DNA of 64,000 bases from Macrotrachela quadricornifera (GCA_022393335.1 JAJEKB010001186.1:26331-90330), one strand, 5' to 3'; positions 1 to 13,370 are shown, counted from the stretch's first letter. Program-made: numbers and translations. The notes: generated from the letters alone by a model not told the origin.

Positions 1-1267
1 GTGCACCTACCATAAAAGCAATGATGGATCACAGCGAAGTACAAGACTTAGAAGTCTGAAACTTTGCACATAATCCTAAATATACCTAAGCATTATAACA
101 AAATAATTAAACTCAAACTGCGGCTTTTAGAAGAGCCAGGCGAAGAAACTTTCCTAGTGCCCTATGTATTAGAATTTCATTTCAAACAAGTTTTGAACAG
201 TTAAAAAATTTATTTTGTATTTTCTATTTTTGAAATGATCACAAATCGAACCACGTTTTCGTTTTAATTGCGCAAAGTTTTCAGTTAATTCTTGTAACGG
301 TTGCTGTATCATATGATAATCGACAACGCAAAAAGATGAACAATTAAATCTATTTCCAGTTCTTCCAGGAATAGACGAATTTCATATTTTTTATTTGTAT
401 TCGAAGCAGGATTTTGTCTCATACGGTCAGATCATTTATAGCAGCAATGTCTATCGTCCCATAAAAGATAGAAAGTAGACATTGCTTTGTACCTATTCTT
501 ATGGAATAGTTATGACACATTTGATCAACAGTGTCAGCAGTATCGTTTGATTTTGTTATAGTCAACTTTAAATTTTAGAATAAATATCAATGTATTTTCG
601 TCCAATTTCTTTTACCTACGCTGGGATAAAAATGGACTCCAGTTGGCAGTATTACAATTAATAATAAATGAATATTACTAGTTTGAACGACAGATAATAA
701 TTTAAATGATTCTGTAAAGTTGGTCAGCAAGTAGTGTAGGTTTAGAAAATTTTGATTAATGAAATATAGTCTTCATGAAATTAAAGAATGAATGGGCATA
801 TCTTACTTTTTGGATGAAATAAGTACATCTTCTAATCATTCATGGACTTTTTACCAGTACTAAAATTGCTTGACCTTGTGAGTGAAGATAAAATAATGAC
901 AAAACTATAAATTGATGAAATCAATAACAGGGATTATTTGTCTTTTATTATGGTACAATTCAAATTTTATTTAATATTATTGTTCGAATATTCGTTAGTG
1001 GAAGAAAAGATAGTACTTATATAAGTAAAGAATATCTTTCGAAATCTATAGTTTCTTTTTCAAATTTTTCTCGATATTTCATCATAAAAGAAAGAAAACA
1101 ATACATAATTAAATGAATAATAGCATCTTCTTTTATTCATGTATATTTCAGTTCAATAGTTTATATCAAAAAAAAAACAAGCAAAAAGCTTTCAAATATA
1201 TACAAACACATAGATTATCCAAAAAAAACAAAATATATCACGTAATAAACATAAAAAATAGACTAAA
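1..1267. other. Intergenic, no gene seen
   Basis: AT-rich sequence with no long open frame and no spliced coding signal that I could follow on either strand. A short hairpin (about 444-454 with 475-485, 11-bp arms) is present but isolated. The right end holds the 3' flank of the DEK-like gene. Confidence 0.6.
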
Positions 1268-2910
1268 TCAAATTATATTTTGAACTGTATTGTTCATTAT
1301 TGTACCATTTTGATCAGATTTTTCTATTAGTTTATTATCTATAATATCATTTTCATCTACTTTTACTATTTCTTTATGTCCATTGATACTATTATTTATC
1401 TCATCATTTTCTTTTAATTGTGTAGAAGTTTCTAAAACATTCAAATAATTTAATAGAATTTCAAAATTTTAAAATCAAACCTTTTTTTCGTTTATTATCA
1501 TTCGAGATTTCATGATTTAAAGAACGTTTATTTGAAGATTTTTTACCAGGTTTATAAACATAATCTAATCCATGTTCATCATTACCATTCTAAAAATAAT
1601 CTTTTTTCTCTTCAAAAAGAAAATTTATTTTTCATTTACTTCAATTTTTTGTTCTTTATTAATTGATTCTTTTGAATTAGTATTAGTTTTTTTTGAATTT
1701 TGTCTTGTTGATTTTTTTCCTGGTATACGTTTTCCTTCATCAATTGGTTCAATTAAAAAATTTAAAATTCGTTCAGCATGATCAGTATTACGACCAGTTG
1801 ATGGTAAACCAAGTATATTAGAAATAGATCGTAATTGATCTTTTTTTAATCTAATATAGAAAGAAAAAAGAGTAAAATAGAATTAGATGATGATAATATA
1901 GTTTAAAATAACTTACTTTATTAAATTACTTAAATGTTTTTCATATTCATCACTATCACGTTTAAATTCAAATCCTTTGAATTCTCGAAGATTTTTTCGA
2001 ATATTTGCTTTATTCTTAAAAGAATTATTTTATTTTGTTTTTTAAAATATTGAATTATTTTCTTACTCCTCGTCGACCAAAACAAATATTACGCATTCGA
2101 GATAAAGCATCAGTTGATGCATGACTTATTTGATAATTAACTATATAAATATGAGTTTAAAAAATGAATTTAATTAATATTCTACTTACTATATTCAATT
2201 TCACCTAATGGTTTACCATGACCCTGAAGAAAGAAAAAAAATATTTAGTTCTTTGAAAAGTTCGCGGAACTGGATCTGAAGTACATGTTTGGAATAATTA
2301 GGTTACACTATCGTATAGAACATGTATTTTTACCCTGATTGGATCATTTTTCTTGGATACTTGTACTACTAAAGAGCTGAGACTTACAGTACTATGAAAC
2401 AGATTTGTATAAGGTACCTTTGAAAGGTATGTAGAACTATTAAGGAAAATAAATTTTTTCATGCAAGAAAAAATGACGTATCTATTTTTTGTGTCTTAAT
2501 TATTTGATTTACCTGAGGAATAGATAATTCTTTTTTTATTGGTGCTAATTCAGATATTTCAAGACGTAATGTTGGTTTTCTTGAACGTTTTCCTTCAAGA
2601 ATAATTGGTTGTCCAAAAAGTGGTTGTGTATCTGAATCATCATCTGTTGTTTCAGTTTCTGATTTCGATGAATTATCATGCTTTTCGTTTTCTTCATCAT
2701 TTACGTGTTTATCCGCATGCGTTTGTTCTTCATTTTCCGATGTACTTGATTCTTCACAAGAAACAACAGCTGTTTCTTCTTTCTTCTCTTCTATCATTGT
2801 CTTTTCCTTAGTTAGAAAAAAATGTAAAGATAAAACACCAAAAGTTTTTCACTTACTTGTCCATTTGTAGAAATTTTTTCGTTTATATTCAAATCGTTTT
2901 CACTTGTCAT
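1268..2910 (-). CDS. DEK: DEK-like chromatin protein
   Basis: Seen: a multi-exon gene read right to left. Exon 1 (2857-2910, start MTSENDLNIN) joins in phase to exon 2 (2513-2800), which is very acidic (Glu/Ser-rich) and ends in a basic KRSRKPTLR patch. An intron of about 280 bp follows, then short exons down to the TGA at 1268-1270. The middle exons encode GKPLGEIEYI, LREFKGFEFKRDS and ILGLPSTGRNTDHAERILNFL-type segments, which match the DEK core (GQKLCEIERI..., VGQFSGFPFEKGS..., RSGVNSELVKRILNFLM in vertebrates). A Lys/Ser-rich tail follows. Known: DEK binds structured DNA and histones and modulates chromatin topology and splicing. Inferred: nuclear chromatin architectural factor. Odd: the tail after the basic region is short, and the DEK C-terminal winged-helix domain was not found. 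The extreme N-terminus before the acidic exon is short. Confidence 0.85.
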
Positions 2911-5260
2911 GTCTTATCTCGAAAATTTATCGATAGAATTAAATGATTTTATTCAGTTTCTTTTCTCCTCCTCTATAATGCTACTAATTACCGATAGATA
3001 GAATGGATCAATATACATATGTATATTTCATATGATAGATGGAGTATTGATACAATTTTAAATACCTGCTTTTATTATGAAACGAGCATAAAAATGGTTA
3101 AACAAATTTATTCGACTATTTTGATGATTTTAAACACTAGGTAAAGTCTAAGACGATATAACATACTGGAGCAGATAAATTTGCCTATTGAATCAATAAA
3201 ATAAAGCAAGACGAAAGTATCCAGTAAAACTATTTCATAGGAGGAACAGACAGGAAGTAGTTTAGTGTATATTCATCAGTAATATATTCACTTCATTTCA
3301 TTTACGTAAAGTTAAATTAATTTTTCTTTATGTATATTATTGAAAAACCTGTTTGGTAATATTTGAATGATTAAGATATTCGAAGTGTTGAAGGTTTAAT
3401 AGTGACATCGAGTTCATAATGTTCGTTCAAGTTAATTTAATATAAAATTGATATAATTTAGTAAGCAATACCGCTGTATATGATTTGTAATCAATTATTT
3501 GATATGATCGAAAAGAATAAAATTAGTTAGAGAAAATATTTCATCATTTTTTTAATAACTGAAAGTGATGAAGTGCATAAGAATTTTATCGATATAAAAA
3601 TTTATTAGATTAAAATTTTTAGATTTCATAATATTGTTGACTGTAATACTGTGAATAATGAAAAATATTTTATTACCAAAACAAACCCACACGGACACTT
3701 TCAATATAATTAAAAAGAATTTGCTATAAACCATTTGGTTAATTACTACATTATATTATCACTCTCTTTAACAAATAAATATCAAGAGTAAAATTAATTT
3801 ATTTCGTCATTTTATGAAGCACAAAGAAGATTTACAATATCGAAAAATTCGACTAAATCAAGTAAAAGTTATTTAACCAACGATTCAAAATCCATTATGC
3901 TTCCAGTAGTAGAAAAGATGAAGTAAACATTGACATTCATTAGTAAAAAAACTCTAACAATATATATTTTCTTATATTTCTAAAGGATGCTATCAATTGA
4001 TCCTTTAATTATCTGCATGATTCATTGTTTTTAGTGCTGTTATCATGTCATACAAAATCTTGGTATACATTATATGAGTGCTTTGTGGAACGTGCATACT
4101 TTTCGAAGAGAAATAATGATTTTAAGTGCTAAATTGAAGTACTGCAGCCATGAAAAAAGAAGCTGAACATTAGTAAAAGCAACACTTAGAGATGTCTCAA
4201 GATGGGTAAGATGGGAGCGAGTAGGAGTCTTACTTCAAAACTTAGAGAATTTAGAGAAATTCATTCTTTAGATAAGGATAGATTGTGAATGCAATTTGAT
4301 AAGATCTTACAAAGATATGCAACATGACAAGCAAAAAAAAAAATCAAAATTTGCCAACATTAGAATGGACACAACACGATAGATGTCACTATATTTATTT
4401 AGATGTTGGATGATGCATTAAAATTCACTGTGATTCTACATACTAGATGCCTATAGTAAGTTAAGTTGATAGAAAAAATAAAATAAAAAATAATTACTGA
4501 ATCCGTAATGAAAATAAAGAGACTACTGTTTAAAACGCACAAATAAATAAAACAAAGTATTTTTTTAATGATTGATCGTCATTAGAAATCTTTTCTTTTA
4601 TGTATTCCTCAGTAACATAGTGCCCTTGAAGGAAATATGTAAGGTCCACACTTTATTCCATTAATAGGATTGATTGATAGATTTCTTCATTGCAAATAGT
4701 ATAAAACACTTGAATTAAATTTTCATAAAATTTATCGATCAGCAATAGATTTCTTAAGCATCTATTCAGATCCAGCTGCTGTTTCGAACCAAAAATAAAT
4801 ATTATTCTAGAATGAATTGCTTACTTTTACTTTGTAAAGAATAATAATAATATTTGTATTAATGACTAACTACAGATGTCGCTTCTAATCATATATAAAA
4901 TTTTTTCGTAAAAGATGATTATAATATGAAGTAAAACTTACTTAGAAAATCATAAACTATTTGTTATTAAAATAAATATTCTAGTTTTCAGCATTATTCA
5001 TAAACTTTTTATTGATTGGTTCAAATATACTGGAAACAACAACATCCAGTAGTGTCTACGATACGAAGCAAAATATTTTATAATTTCTTTTTATTGATAA
5101 ATTATTACCTTTATTTGCGTACATTTTACTTGTTTAAGAAATCGAAAAAAGATGATAAATTTATTCGAATGTTTCGTTTATATATATGCATATATTTAAA
5201 CTCTAGACATAACATCTTCTATATGGTGACTGTTTAAATATCTGTCGTATATGAAACGTA
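2911..5260. other. Intergenic, no gene seen
   Basis: About 2.3 kb of AT-rich sequence between the divergently transcribed DEK-like and RNF34-like genes, so it should contain both promoters. The open frames here are short, AT-driven and show no recognisable domain. Confidence 0.6.
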
Positions 5261-7064
5261 ATGCCATCGTCCACTTATGCAACACCTTCCAATGATGAAT
5301 GTGAACATTGTCATAGTACATATACATTAATAAAAAGAAAAGTAAAAGCTAAATAATACTAAAATATAATAAATTTTATTGTGTTTTTTTCAGAAAACTT
5401 GTTCTGTTTGTCGTCAAAATTTTTGTACAAATTGTGCAACACGTAAACAATATAATAATCAACCATATCGTATTTGTCTTATTTGTCAGTTAATATCAAA
5501 TGATTCAACAACTGATAACCAACTACTTGAATTAAAAGTTAAACATTTAAGGTGTTATTTGCATGCAAAAAATATTTCTCATCATACTTGTACAGAAAAA
5601 CAAGAACTTGTTGATTTAATAAAACGTAACCGAGATTTACCATTTTCACGTTTATTAGATCAACAAAATCAAACTTCTTCTTCATCAACAAATAATACTA
5701 ATCAACAACCATCTCATACAGCATCAAATAATTCTTCATCATCAACAACAATGCCACCACCACCAAAATCTAATAATAATTCTGGTCCTTTTACAAATTT
5801 TCAACATTCAGTATCATCATTTGCAAATCAAATGAATAATTTTGCTACAAATTTACAAGACTATGTTTCAAATACAGTATCCGGTGTGATTAATAATGTT
5901 GTTGGTGATGAACCACAGCAGCAACATTCAACAGCAACTACGAATAATTCCAATAGTGGAACATCATTTAATTTTGGTACACAATTTAATGGAACTGGTG
6001 GACCATTTAATTATTCTTATTCAACACCAGGAAATTCAGCTAATACAACAACAACCACAAATACTACTACGACTAATCGACAACAGCAACAACAACGAAG
6101 ACCTCCACCACCCTCAGCTGCAGGAGCAACTGCTAGTTCTTCTTCTTCAGTAAGTTAATTAAGTACTAATTTGCGAAAAAAAAACAAATGTTTAAATATT
6201 TAATTTTAGACTACAAATCAACGATCACGTCGAAAATCTCTTAGTGAAATAAAAACTGAAGAAAATATTGAAGATTTAAATATTCGTGAACTAAAAGAAG
6301 TTTTAGCGGCAAATTTTGTTGATTTTAAAGGATGTGTCGAAAAAAGTGAATTAATTGATAAAGTTCGACGACTTTACCGTGATCGACAAACTGAAAAACT
6401 TAAAAGTATATTCATTTATTTATTTTTCTTTTAATTAAATAAAAATAATTTGGTTTCTTTTTTTTTTAAATTAAAGCATTTGATGATTCATCAACAAATG
6501 ATGCTGAATTATGTAAAGTATGCATGGATGCTGTTGCTGATTGTGTCTTCTTAGACTGTGGCCATATGGTAAGTTCGATATACTTTATGCTATAAATACA
6601 GAGTATTTTAAAAGTCCTTGCATAAAATTTTCATGAATAACTCTTAAATAGTTTTGATGATGGTAAAATTCGAATCATCTATATGTGTAATGAGTTTTTA
6701 ACATAGCACACTAAACATTTAACTTTAGAAAATTTCAATAGTAACATGTGGACTAATTTGACATTAATATTTGACGTTACGTTTGTTGATTAGTTCATCT
6801 AAGTAAAGATAATACTATTATAAGCATATATAAATTGTCTGGATTGTTTAAGAGTTATTCATGAAAATTCACTCTGTGAACTGAAAAGATAACTTTTTTT
6901 CAAAATTGTTAATTTTTACTTCGGAAGAAAAACTCAAGATAATTAATTATAAAAAAGTATTTTCTTATATTTAGGTAACATGTGTCAAATGTGGTAAATT
7001 ACTTGCCGAATGTCCTATTTGTCGATCGAACATTGTACGTGTAGTACGCGTTTTTAAATCATGA
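5261..7064 (+). CDS. RNF34: RNF34/RFFL-type RING E3 ubiquitin ligase
   Basis: Five exons join in phase: 5261-5341, 5394-6149, 6210-6405, 6477-6568 and 6975-7064 (404 aa). Start chosen because MPSSTYATPSNDECEHCHSTY supplies the first Cys pair of the FYVE-like finger, continued by CSVCRQNFCTNCATR in exon 2. A SAP-like helix (LKVKHLRCYLHAKNI) follows, then a low-complexity Ser/Thr/Asn/Gln linker with a proline run. A second SAP-like helix (IRELKEVLAANFVDFKG) comes next, then a C-terminal C3HC4 RING (CKVCMDAVADCVFLDCGHM ... CVKCGKLLAECPICR) that ends the protein. This order is the hallmark of RNF34/CARP1 and RFFL/CARP2. Known: these ligases bind membranes through the FYVE-like finger and ubiquitinate caspases, p53-pathway and trafficking proteins. 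Inferred: same role here. The sequence does not decide between RNF34 and RFFL; it may be the single invertebrate ancestor. Confidence 0.93.
6626..6869. repeat. MITE-like inverted-repeat element in an intron
   Basis: A perfect 23-bp inverted repeat (arms 6626-6648 and 6847-6869, left arm AATTTTCATGAATAACTCTT...) encloses about 198 bp of non-coding AT-rich sequence, all inside the last intron of the RNF34-like gene. That intron is 406 bp, against about 50-70 bp for its neighbours. A clear target-site duplication was not found, so the element boundaries are provisional. Confidence 0.6.
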
Positions 7065-8215
7065 ATTGTATTTTTTTTTTGTTGTATGAAAAAGCATCTT
7101 TATCGTTTTTTTTTAATTGTACAGTTATTCTAAAAGAAAATTATTATTTCTCTCGAACTTTAATCAAGATTATTATCTTTATTTTACAATTGAAAATATT
7201 AAAGAAAAAAGAAAAATTGAATAGATAAACATAATGGTTTAATTAAAATTAAAAGATTATGTCAAAGCAATTTATTTGTATAATTCATTATTTTAAAAGC
7301 TTTTTTTATTATAGAATTTTCTTTCATTATATGATAACATGTTCCTCTCTAACGATAAAAACGAATACAGAAATAAAACCAAATGACCTTTATGACTTTG
7401 ATCGGCATCTATTTGAAAAAAAAACCCATCTACTTCTGATTTTAAATAATTATTTTCTTTCATATAATTTGTTTTTCTTTTTAATATTAAACAGAATTAA
7501 TAGTGGTTATAGACTGTTTTTATTTCATTCTTCTAATGTGATATCTTATTATTTATTTACATATGTGTAATCTATTCTGTTTTCTTACACATACATCATT
7601 TGTTTTTCTAAACATTTATTTGCCGACAAATTCAACTAGGTATGTTTCGAAAGATGCTCAAAAAAAAAAATTTTCTACTGAATATTATATTTATGATTGA
7701 TATTGTCTATCGTGAAATTATTGATATAGTGTAAAGAAATATAAAGTTGATGTTTTATATGTTCACTAGAACTTATTTAGTATACAAAATGATAGTTGAT
7801 GTAGATGAATATTTTCAAAGAATATGTAAAATAATTTTATGCACTTCTATCGGAATTAATTATGTACAAATATATGCAAACCTTGAAGTGTATTTTTTTT
7901 TCTATTCATTTCTTTTGTTTAATAAAAATATATACATTCTATTTTTCTACTTGCATGATAGAGAAAACGAATACAATACATCTATATATACATGTCACAA
8001 ATGGTGAATAAATCGAAATAATTTCAAACATTTGCTTTCACTTGATAGTAATAAAAATACTAGATAAGATAAAATCATGTCGATCAGTCAATATTTAACA
8101 TTTGATTTGACAAAAAAATAAATATATTTCTTCTATATTACTCTCTATATACAGATTTATTTTATTCACATGTTATGATTACTGAAAAATTTATCTTTTA
8201 TTTATAGAAAAAAAA
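7065..8215. other. Intergenic, no gene seen
   Basis: 3' flank of the RNF34-like gene and 5' flank of the SLC35E3-like gene. Short AT-rich open frames here contain mostly Phe/Tyr/Ile/Leu codons and show no domain, so I treat them as chance. A TTTATAG acceptor-like site lies about 10 bp before the transporter ATG. Confidence 0.55.
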
Positions 8216-11200
8216 ATGTCTCATTCATATCCTACAAAAAATTACCAAAAACTTGATAATCAAGATGTATCTATTCATATTCCATCAAATGATTCAAAGA
8301 ATGAATTATCATCATCAGTGTCAAATGAATCAATTAAAAAACAAGATCCTGATCTACGTGCTAATAAATCATGTTTTTCGTCAACAATTATCTTTTCATT
8401 AAATTTTATTTCATCAATACTTGTTATTAATTTATCTAAATGGTAAGAAAAAAAATAAAAATTTTTTTTGAATAAATTTTTCTTTCTATAATAGGATTTA
8501 TGTTAAACATCATTTTCCAAATTTAACATTGACAACAATAAATTTTTTTATTACATTTTTTCTTTTACTTATATGTATATATGCAAAATTATTAACACAT
8601 GTACGTTTACCAATTTTTAATATGATACCTGTATCAATATGTTTCGGTGGTTTTATTGCATTTAGTAATCTTTCATTACAATATAATACTGTTGGAACAT
8701 ATCAACTTATTAAATTACAAGTTACACCAAGTATGTTAGAATATGAGAAACAGAAACTGATAAAAATAATTAAAACAAAATAAGTTGGTTTGAAATCATT
8801 GTATTCGAATTTTAGCATGGATAAAATATATGGGCTTCATATAAAGTGCATGATTCTCTTGATTAGCACAAGAAATACTTATAAAATTTTTATTCAGGAA
8901 GATTCTTATATTCCAGCCAGAGTTGTAATCAGTCCGGATGATTTTTACTAATCTCAGAAATTTTTGTGTTAATTGATTTTTCATTAGTAAAACATTATGC
9001 ATATCTACTTAATATATATATCTTAAAAGTCAGATTAGATTATACAGATATAGGTGCATGCCATGAAAAGAACAAGAATTTGAACAACTACATCTAGCAC
9101 CAGGGCTGCCAATTGTTAATTTTGAAATAAGATCTACCAGAACCAGAATGGGGCACAATTGGAGTACATAACTTACTTTCTGAAATGGAAGGATTTTGTT
9201 GGAAAACATTTTGGAGGAACATTTTCTTTATAAAAAAAATATTCTATTTGACGTTCTAATAGGTTACAGGTAGATTATAATTTCGAAAACAATTTAGTCA
9301 ACAAACAATAGTAGAAAATATTATATTAAGTCTTGTTAAATATCGGATTACTGATATTTCGCTCAAACAGTGGAAAATCTTCAGTAATTTATCGTTTCTC
9401 TTCAGGCAAACTTTAATTCATGTTTCAGTATCGAATGTATGATAAGAAGAATTGTTTCAAAAAAGTATTTTTTTTTTAAAGTTTACTCTACTATTGAATA
9501 CTATGTGGTTACGTGCTTGACGCTATAGATGGTATTGGATATTTAAAATATATCAACTTCTTTTCAAATTGAGATTCTTTTTCTTTCACATACGAGCAAG
9601 TATTTACTTTTAGTTCAAACAGCCCCTTCGATGTGAAAAAGTCAAACGATAAATCTTTTAAAAGAACTATAGAATATAGAAAACCCCAAGGATGAAGGAA
9701 ATACAATATAATCAACATAATAGTCAATAAATTCTTAGCGATATTTCTCATAAGTTTACTTTGAAAACGTTTATAGTCGGCAGACACTTGTACGTTATCT
9801 ATGCAGTTTCGATATAGTGTTGAGAGCAATAAAACTATTTTTATTATCGCTATTCGGAGTCATAAACATTTCTCTTCTGTTTTATTGACATCTGATAAGA
9901 GATATGTTATGGAATGTTTGGAAAAGTCACTTTTTTGTATTGTTATAGTAGTGTATTGATGCACTTATGCTATAGATGTTTGTTTCACCGATTCACAAAT
10001 ATTATATGAAAACGAAATAACGAAGGAGGAGAGAGGATAGTATGTTGGAATCTTATACTGTTAGTGATTCTGCTACGTAACAGTATGAATCAGTATAATA
10101 ATCACTCTATTTTAGAGTCAAAAAATTGCAAATTATTCTAGCTACAATTTTAAGAGAACAAATATTCAAGTGTTTTCAAAGGAAATTCCTTTTTTTTGTA
10201 CAAAGACTGAATCCTATAAGAAGTCGCATATTTGTAAAACCTCCTTAGTGTGAGACCAGAGTTTATCGTAGTATAGACTCAAAACTTCAAATGGGGAACA
10301 GTTGACAGCCCTGTCCAGCACTATCATTCTACTAATATCATATAGTTTGAAAATTTAATATGTGATGAATGATTTTTTTGTCTAATATTTAGTATAGCTG
10401 TTTACTTTTACGTAAAAACATATTTTCTAAATGTAAATTTTAAATAAAATAAAGAAAATGAAAATTAAATACGATGCTTGTAGAGAGGAACTTTATCTCA
10501 TACGAAATAAGCTTAATCATGAAAATTTTGCTTATCTTTTTGATATCTAAAATTTTAATATTAATATTTCTTCGACGATTTCAATTCTAATTACACATTC
10601 GCTTGGCTTATTTCAAAAACTATAGATTTTCATCAGAGATTAGAAGTTCGGCGCGAGACGAAAGTTCTTCGAACCAAAATTCATGCAACTCAATTTTTAT
10701 CGTACATATTAAATTATGTACAATGTTTGTGTTTACGATATTGTCGATTTTTAAAATTCTTATTTTGTTATTTTTAGCTGTTATGTTAGTTAGTTGGTTA
10801 TTTTTTAAAGCACATTATCCCGTACCAATCATTCTTTCTTTTGTACCAGTTCTTATTGGAACAATAATTAGTACTTATTATGATTTACAATTTAATATGT
10901 TTGGCCTTTTTTGTAAGTTTTTATTTTTAATTGTCTAAAATTTTATTCAATATTTATCATTTAAGGTGCTTTTATATCTGTATCGTTCACCGCTTTTTAT
11001 CAAATACTTGTTGAACATTATCAAAAAGCATATAATTGTGATTCACTTCAACTATTATTATATCAAGCACCACTTTCTGGTTTATTGTTATTAATTTTCG
11101 TACCTTTTTTTGAACCGTTAACTGATTTGGAAAAATTTATGAATCGTGATATCATTTTTCTTGTATTACTCTGTGGTATTGTGGCATTTTTTGTTAATTT

Positions 11201-11402
11201 TAGTATTTTTTGGGTTATTGGTAATTTATCTGCTGTTGCTTATAATATGATTGGACATTCAAAAACTTTATTAATTATATTTATTGGTTCAATTATATTT
11301 CATGAACCACTCAATAAACGACAGATATTTGGATTAAGTTTTACAATGTTTGGTGTTTTTATTTATACATATTTTAAATATATTAGAAAAATTGCAAAAT
11401 AA
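8216..11402 (+). CDS. SLC35E3: SLC35E3-like nucleotide-sugar/DMT-family transporter
   Basis: Four exons join in phase: 8216-8442, 8495-8730, 10778-10912 and 10966-11402 (344 aa). A soluble Ser/Asn-rich N-terminus of about 55 residues precedes roughly ten hydrophobic segments. Diagnostic stretches include NTVGTYQLIKLQVTP, IISTYYDLQFNMFG, LLLYQAPLSGLLL, VPFFEPLTD and SAVAYNMIGHSKTLLI, which align with SLC35E3 (NTIGTYQLAK, ILNSYYDVKFNFLG, LLYYQAPMSS, VPFFEPV, SPVTYNMFGHFK). Known: a member of the triose-phosphate/nucleotide-sugar transporter branch of the drug/metabolite transporter superfamily; the substrate of SLC35E3 is not established. Location inferred: Golgi/ER membrane. Odd: the second intron is about 2.05 kb because a hAT-like element sits in it; splicing across it restores the conserved TPTVMLVSWLFFKAHYPVP segment, so the gene looks intact. 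Confidence 0.92.
9093..10321. mobile_element. Non-autonomous hAT-like element with TIRs and 8-bp TSD
   Basis: Element 9101-10313 (1213 bp). The left end CAGGGCTGCCAATTGTT and the right end AACAGTTGACAGCCCTG form imperfect terminal inverted repeats beginning with the CAGGGCTG typical of many hAT elements. Flanking 8-mers TCTAGCAC (9093-9100) and TCCAGCAC (10314-10321) match at 7 of 8 positions, the hAT target-duplication length. No transposase domain is recognisable inside; a 106-codon minus-strand frame at 9509-9829 has no similarity I know. It lies wholly within an SLC35E3 intron. Confidence 0.75.
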
Positions 11403-12014
11403 TTATATAGATAATAACTTATATTTTGTGTCTAGTCAGTAAATGATATGTATGTGACACAGAATTTTTTTATGGTTTGAATTGATTAGTTTGATAGTAT
11501 ATTTATTAATCGCTCATATTCTTTATTATTTTTTCTCTGTCAGTTATTTAAGATTTCGCTATATATTTAAAATAATAAAAAAAAAATGTTTAACACTTTT
11601 AGTAAATATAAATATACTGTTCGATATATTCTAATGTATCAGAAGAAAAGGAAAGATTTTAACGGCAAATGCGTTAGAATCTATATATAGCATCCAAGAG
11701 CTAAAAAAATCAGTTATTATTTCATAAATCCATGGATCACTTTGTACAAATCGTGATGTATTTGTAAACCAAACTATGTCCGATGACTTTTTACAATAAT
11801 CAATCGATCAAAAACTGTTAAATTAATTTTTGTCATTGAGAAAAATACTCTATGTCCATTAAAATCATCTTGTTTTTTGTGTTTCAAATATATACATATA
11901 TGGAGAGATAAATGAGGAGTAACAAACAATTTTAATGGGTGAACAGTGACTTAATTGTTAGAACCACCGGAGTACGCGTTATGAATTTTTCTTTGTATAT
12001 AATAGTTTATTGAA
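11403..12014. other. Intergenic, no gene seen
   Basis: 3' flank of the transporter gene, AT-rich, no open frame of note. It runs into the decayed pogo-like transposase copy. Confidence 0.5.
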
Positions 12015-13370
12015 TGTGATAATAAATGGAAAAATGATTAAAACAAATCTTTTCGACATCAACTACACTTAATGAAAGGCGATCGATCGCACAATTCTCT
12101 ACTGTAGTAGTCTCGATCACAGGAAAAACAAACTTCCACGACGCTTTAAAATGGACCACGGTTCTGTTTGGAGTAACCACTAGCGTACCATGCGAATTTT
12201 ATTATAGGAACAAATATTGAGTTGCCCATTTAATTATGAGTTAGCGACTGAAGGTGCACAAAATTATTTCGTTCGCTCATATTAATGTTAAGTTCATCTA
12301 ACCGTACACGATCATAGGCTTTCTTGGCGATCAACTTCCATTGCCTATTAAAGTAGACATTCAAAGGTTGTATTAACGATGTAGGTGGTTTTGGAGGAAT
12401 TATAAGACGTTCGAGATTTTTCAAATTTTTATAAAGGCTTGCAGCTCTTTGCGTTGCCCACGAGTCGAGAGGCAACAGATATTTAGAATTTTTTTGACAA
12501 AGATAGTGCAAGAACATGATCTCTCCAATATTCCAATAATGAAGCGGTTTTGTTTTTTCGGAGGCCCTACATGTGCACACAACATTGTCTGGTTTATACA
12601 GATGTGCATCAATATTGTCGGACATTCGATCTTTATTTTCTTTCAAACAGACACAAACTGGTCCAATTAAGTGCCCACCAAGACTGATTATTTGCTGAAC
12701 AGTATATGAGTGTGTTGTTGCACGTACAGAAACGACAGTCGTCTTTTCGCCTTGATATGACATTGTACGATTAGAATGAAGTTACAATTCCAATTCTATC
12801 TGATTCGTGTTAAGAGTATTGTTTTAATCATATTTTCCAAAACCTTACGACCTCCAACTACAAAACTATCAGCTGACTGATTAATTGAACCTTGATTTTC
12901 AACTTGTCATCTTGTAAGAAATTTTGTAATTTTTCTTGAACATATGTTGTGTTGATGTTTGAAATTATCAATCCAACCATATGAAGCAGCGAAATTGTTC
13001 AGAGAATGTTCTTTAGCACTCATAAACGCCTAACGTTTCAAATCAAGACCATGCATTGGTAACAGTTATTCTCGCCCCTTTTTAAATTTATCAAAAACAT
13101 ATTCTTCGGCCTTTTCGGTTTTCTGTTTCTTGGTTTCATGCATTTCAAGATAATGACGAAATCTCGAGATATATTGTTGATGGCGGACACGGAGAAAACG
13201 ACATTGAACGGTTGACCAACAACGTGAGGGCTGCATAAATACATAGCGACCTTGTATTCTATAGAGAATATAACCTCTCTCAAAACCTAGAATTGGATAA
13301 CTTGCAATCATACGCGCTTCCAAGGCAACCGATATAATCGAAAACAGCAATTCACAATTCAAAACTCGAT
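12015..13370 (-). pseudogene. Decayed CENP-B/pogo-like DDE transposase, copy 1
   Basis: Read on the minus strand in several frames. Near 12880-13030 a CENP-B-type helix-turn-helix trace is visible (ASYGWIDNFKH...). At 12230-12763 an open block begins MSYQGEKTTVVSVRATTHS and runs through GPVCVCLKENKDRMSDN, an Asp-containing LPLDSWATQ motif, then IIPPKPPTSLIQPLNVYFNRQ and YDRVRLDELNINMSERNN. After a stop the match resumes as KFAWYASGYS and ends in a Cys/His tail (ICFNHFSIYY) near 12020. The order (HTH, SYKGEK-like strand, DDE core) is that of Tc1/pogo-superfamily transposases. Internal stops and frame changes make it non-functional. The same family occurs at 32625-33201. The family name is inferred from motifs only. 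Confidence 0.65.

Noticed and set aside
444..485. Short hairpin AGCAATGTCTA...TAGACATTGCT, possible miRNA precursor
   Set aside because: The arms are only 11 bp with a loop of about 20 nt, there is no flanking lower stem, and such hairpins are expected by chance in 64 kb.
1572..1781. Plus-strand 69-codon frame
   Set aside because: Antisense shadow of DEK-like exons and introns; the minus-strand reading matches DEK across in-phase splices.
9509..9829. 106-codon minus-strand frame inside the hAT element
   Set aside because: No transposase motif, no zinc finger, composition like surrounding AT-rich sequence; probably chance.
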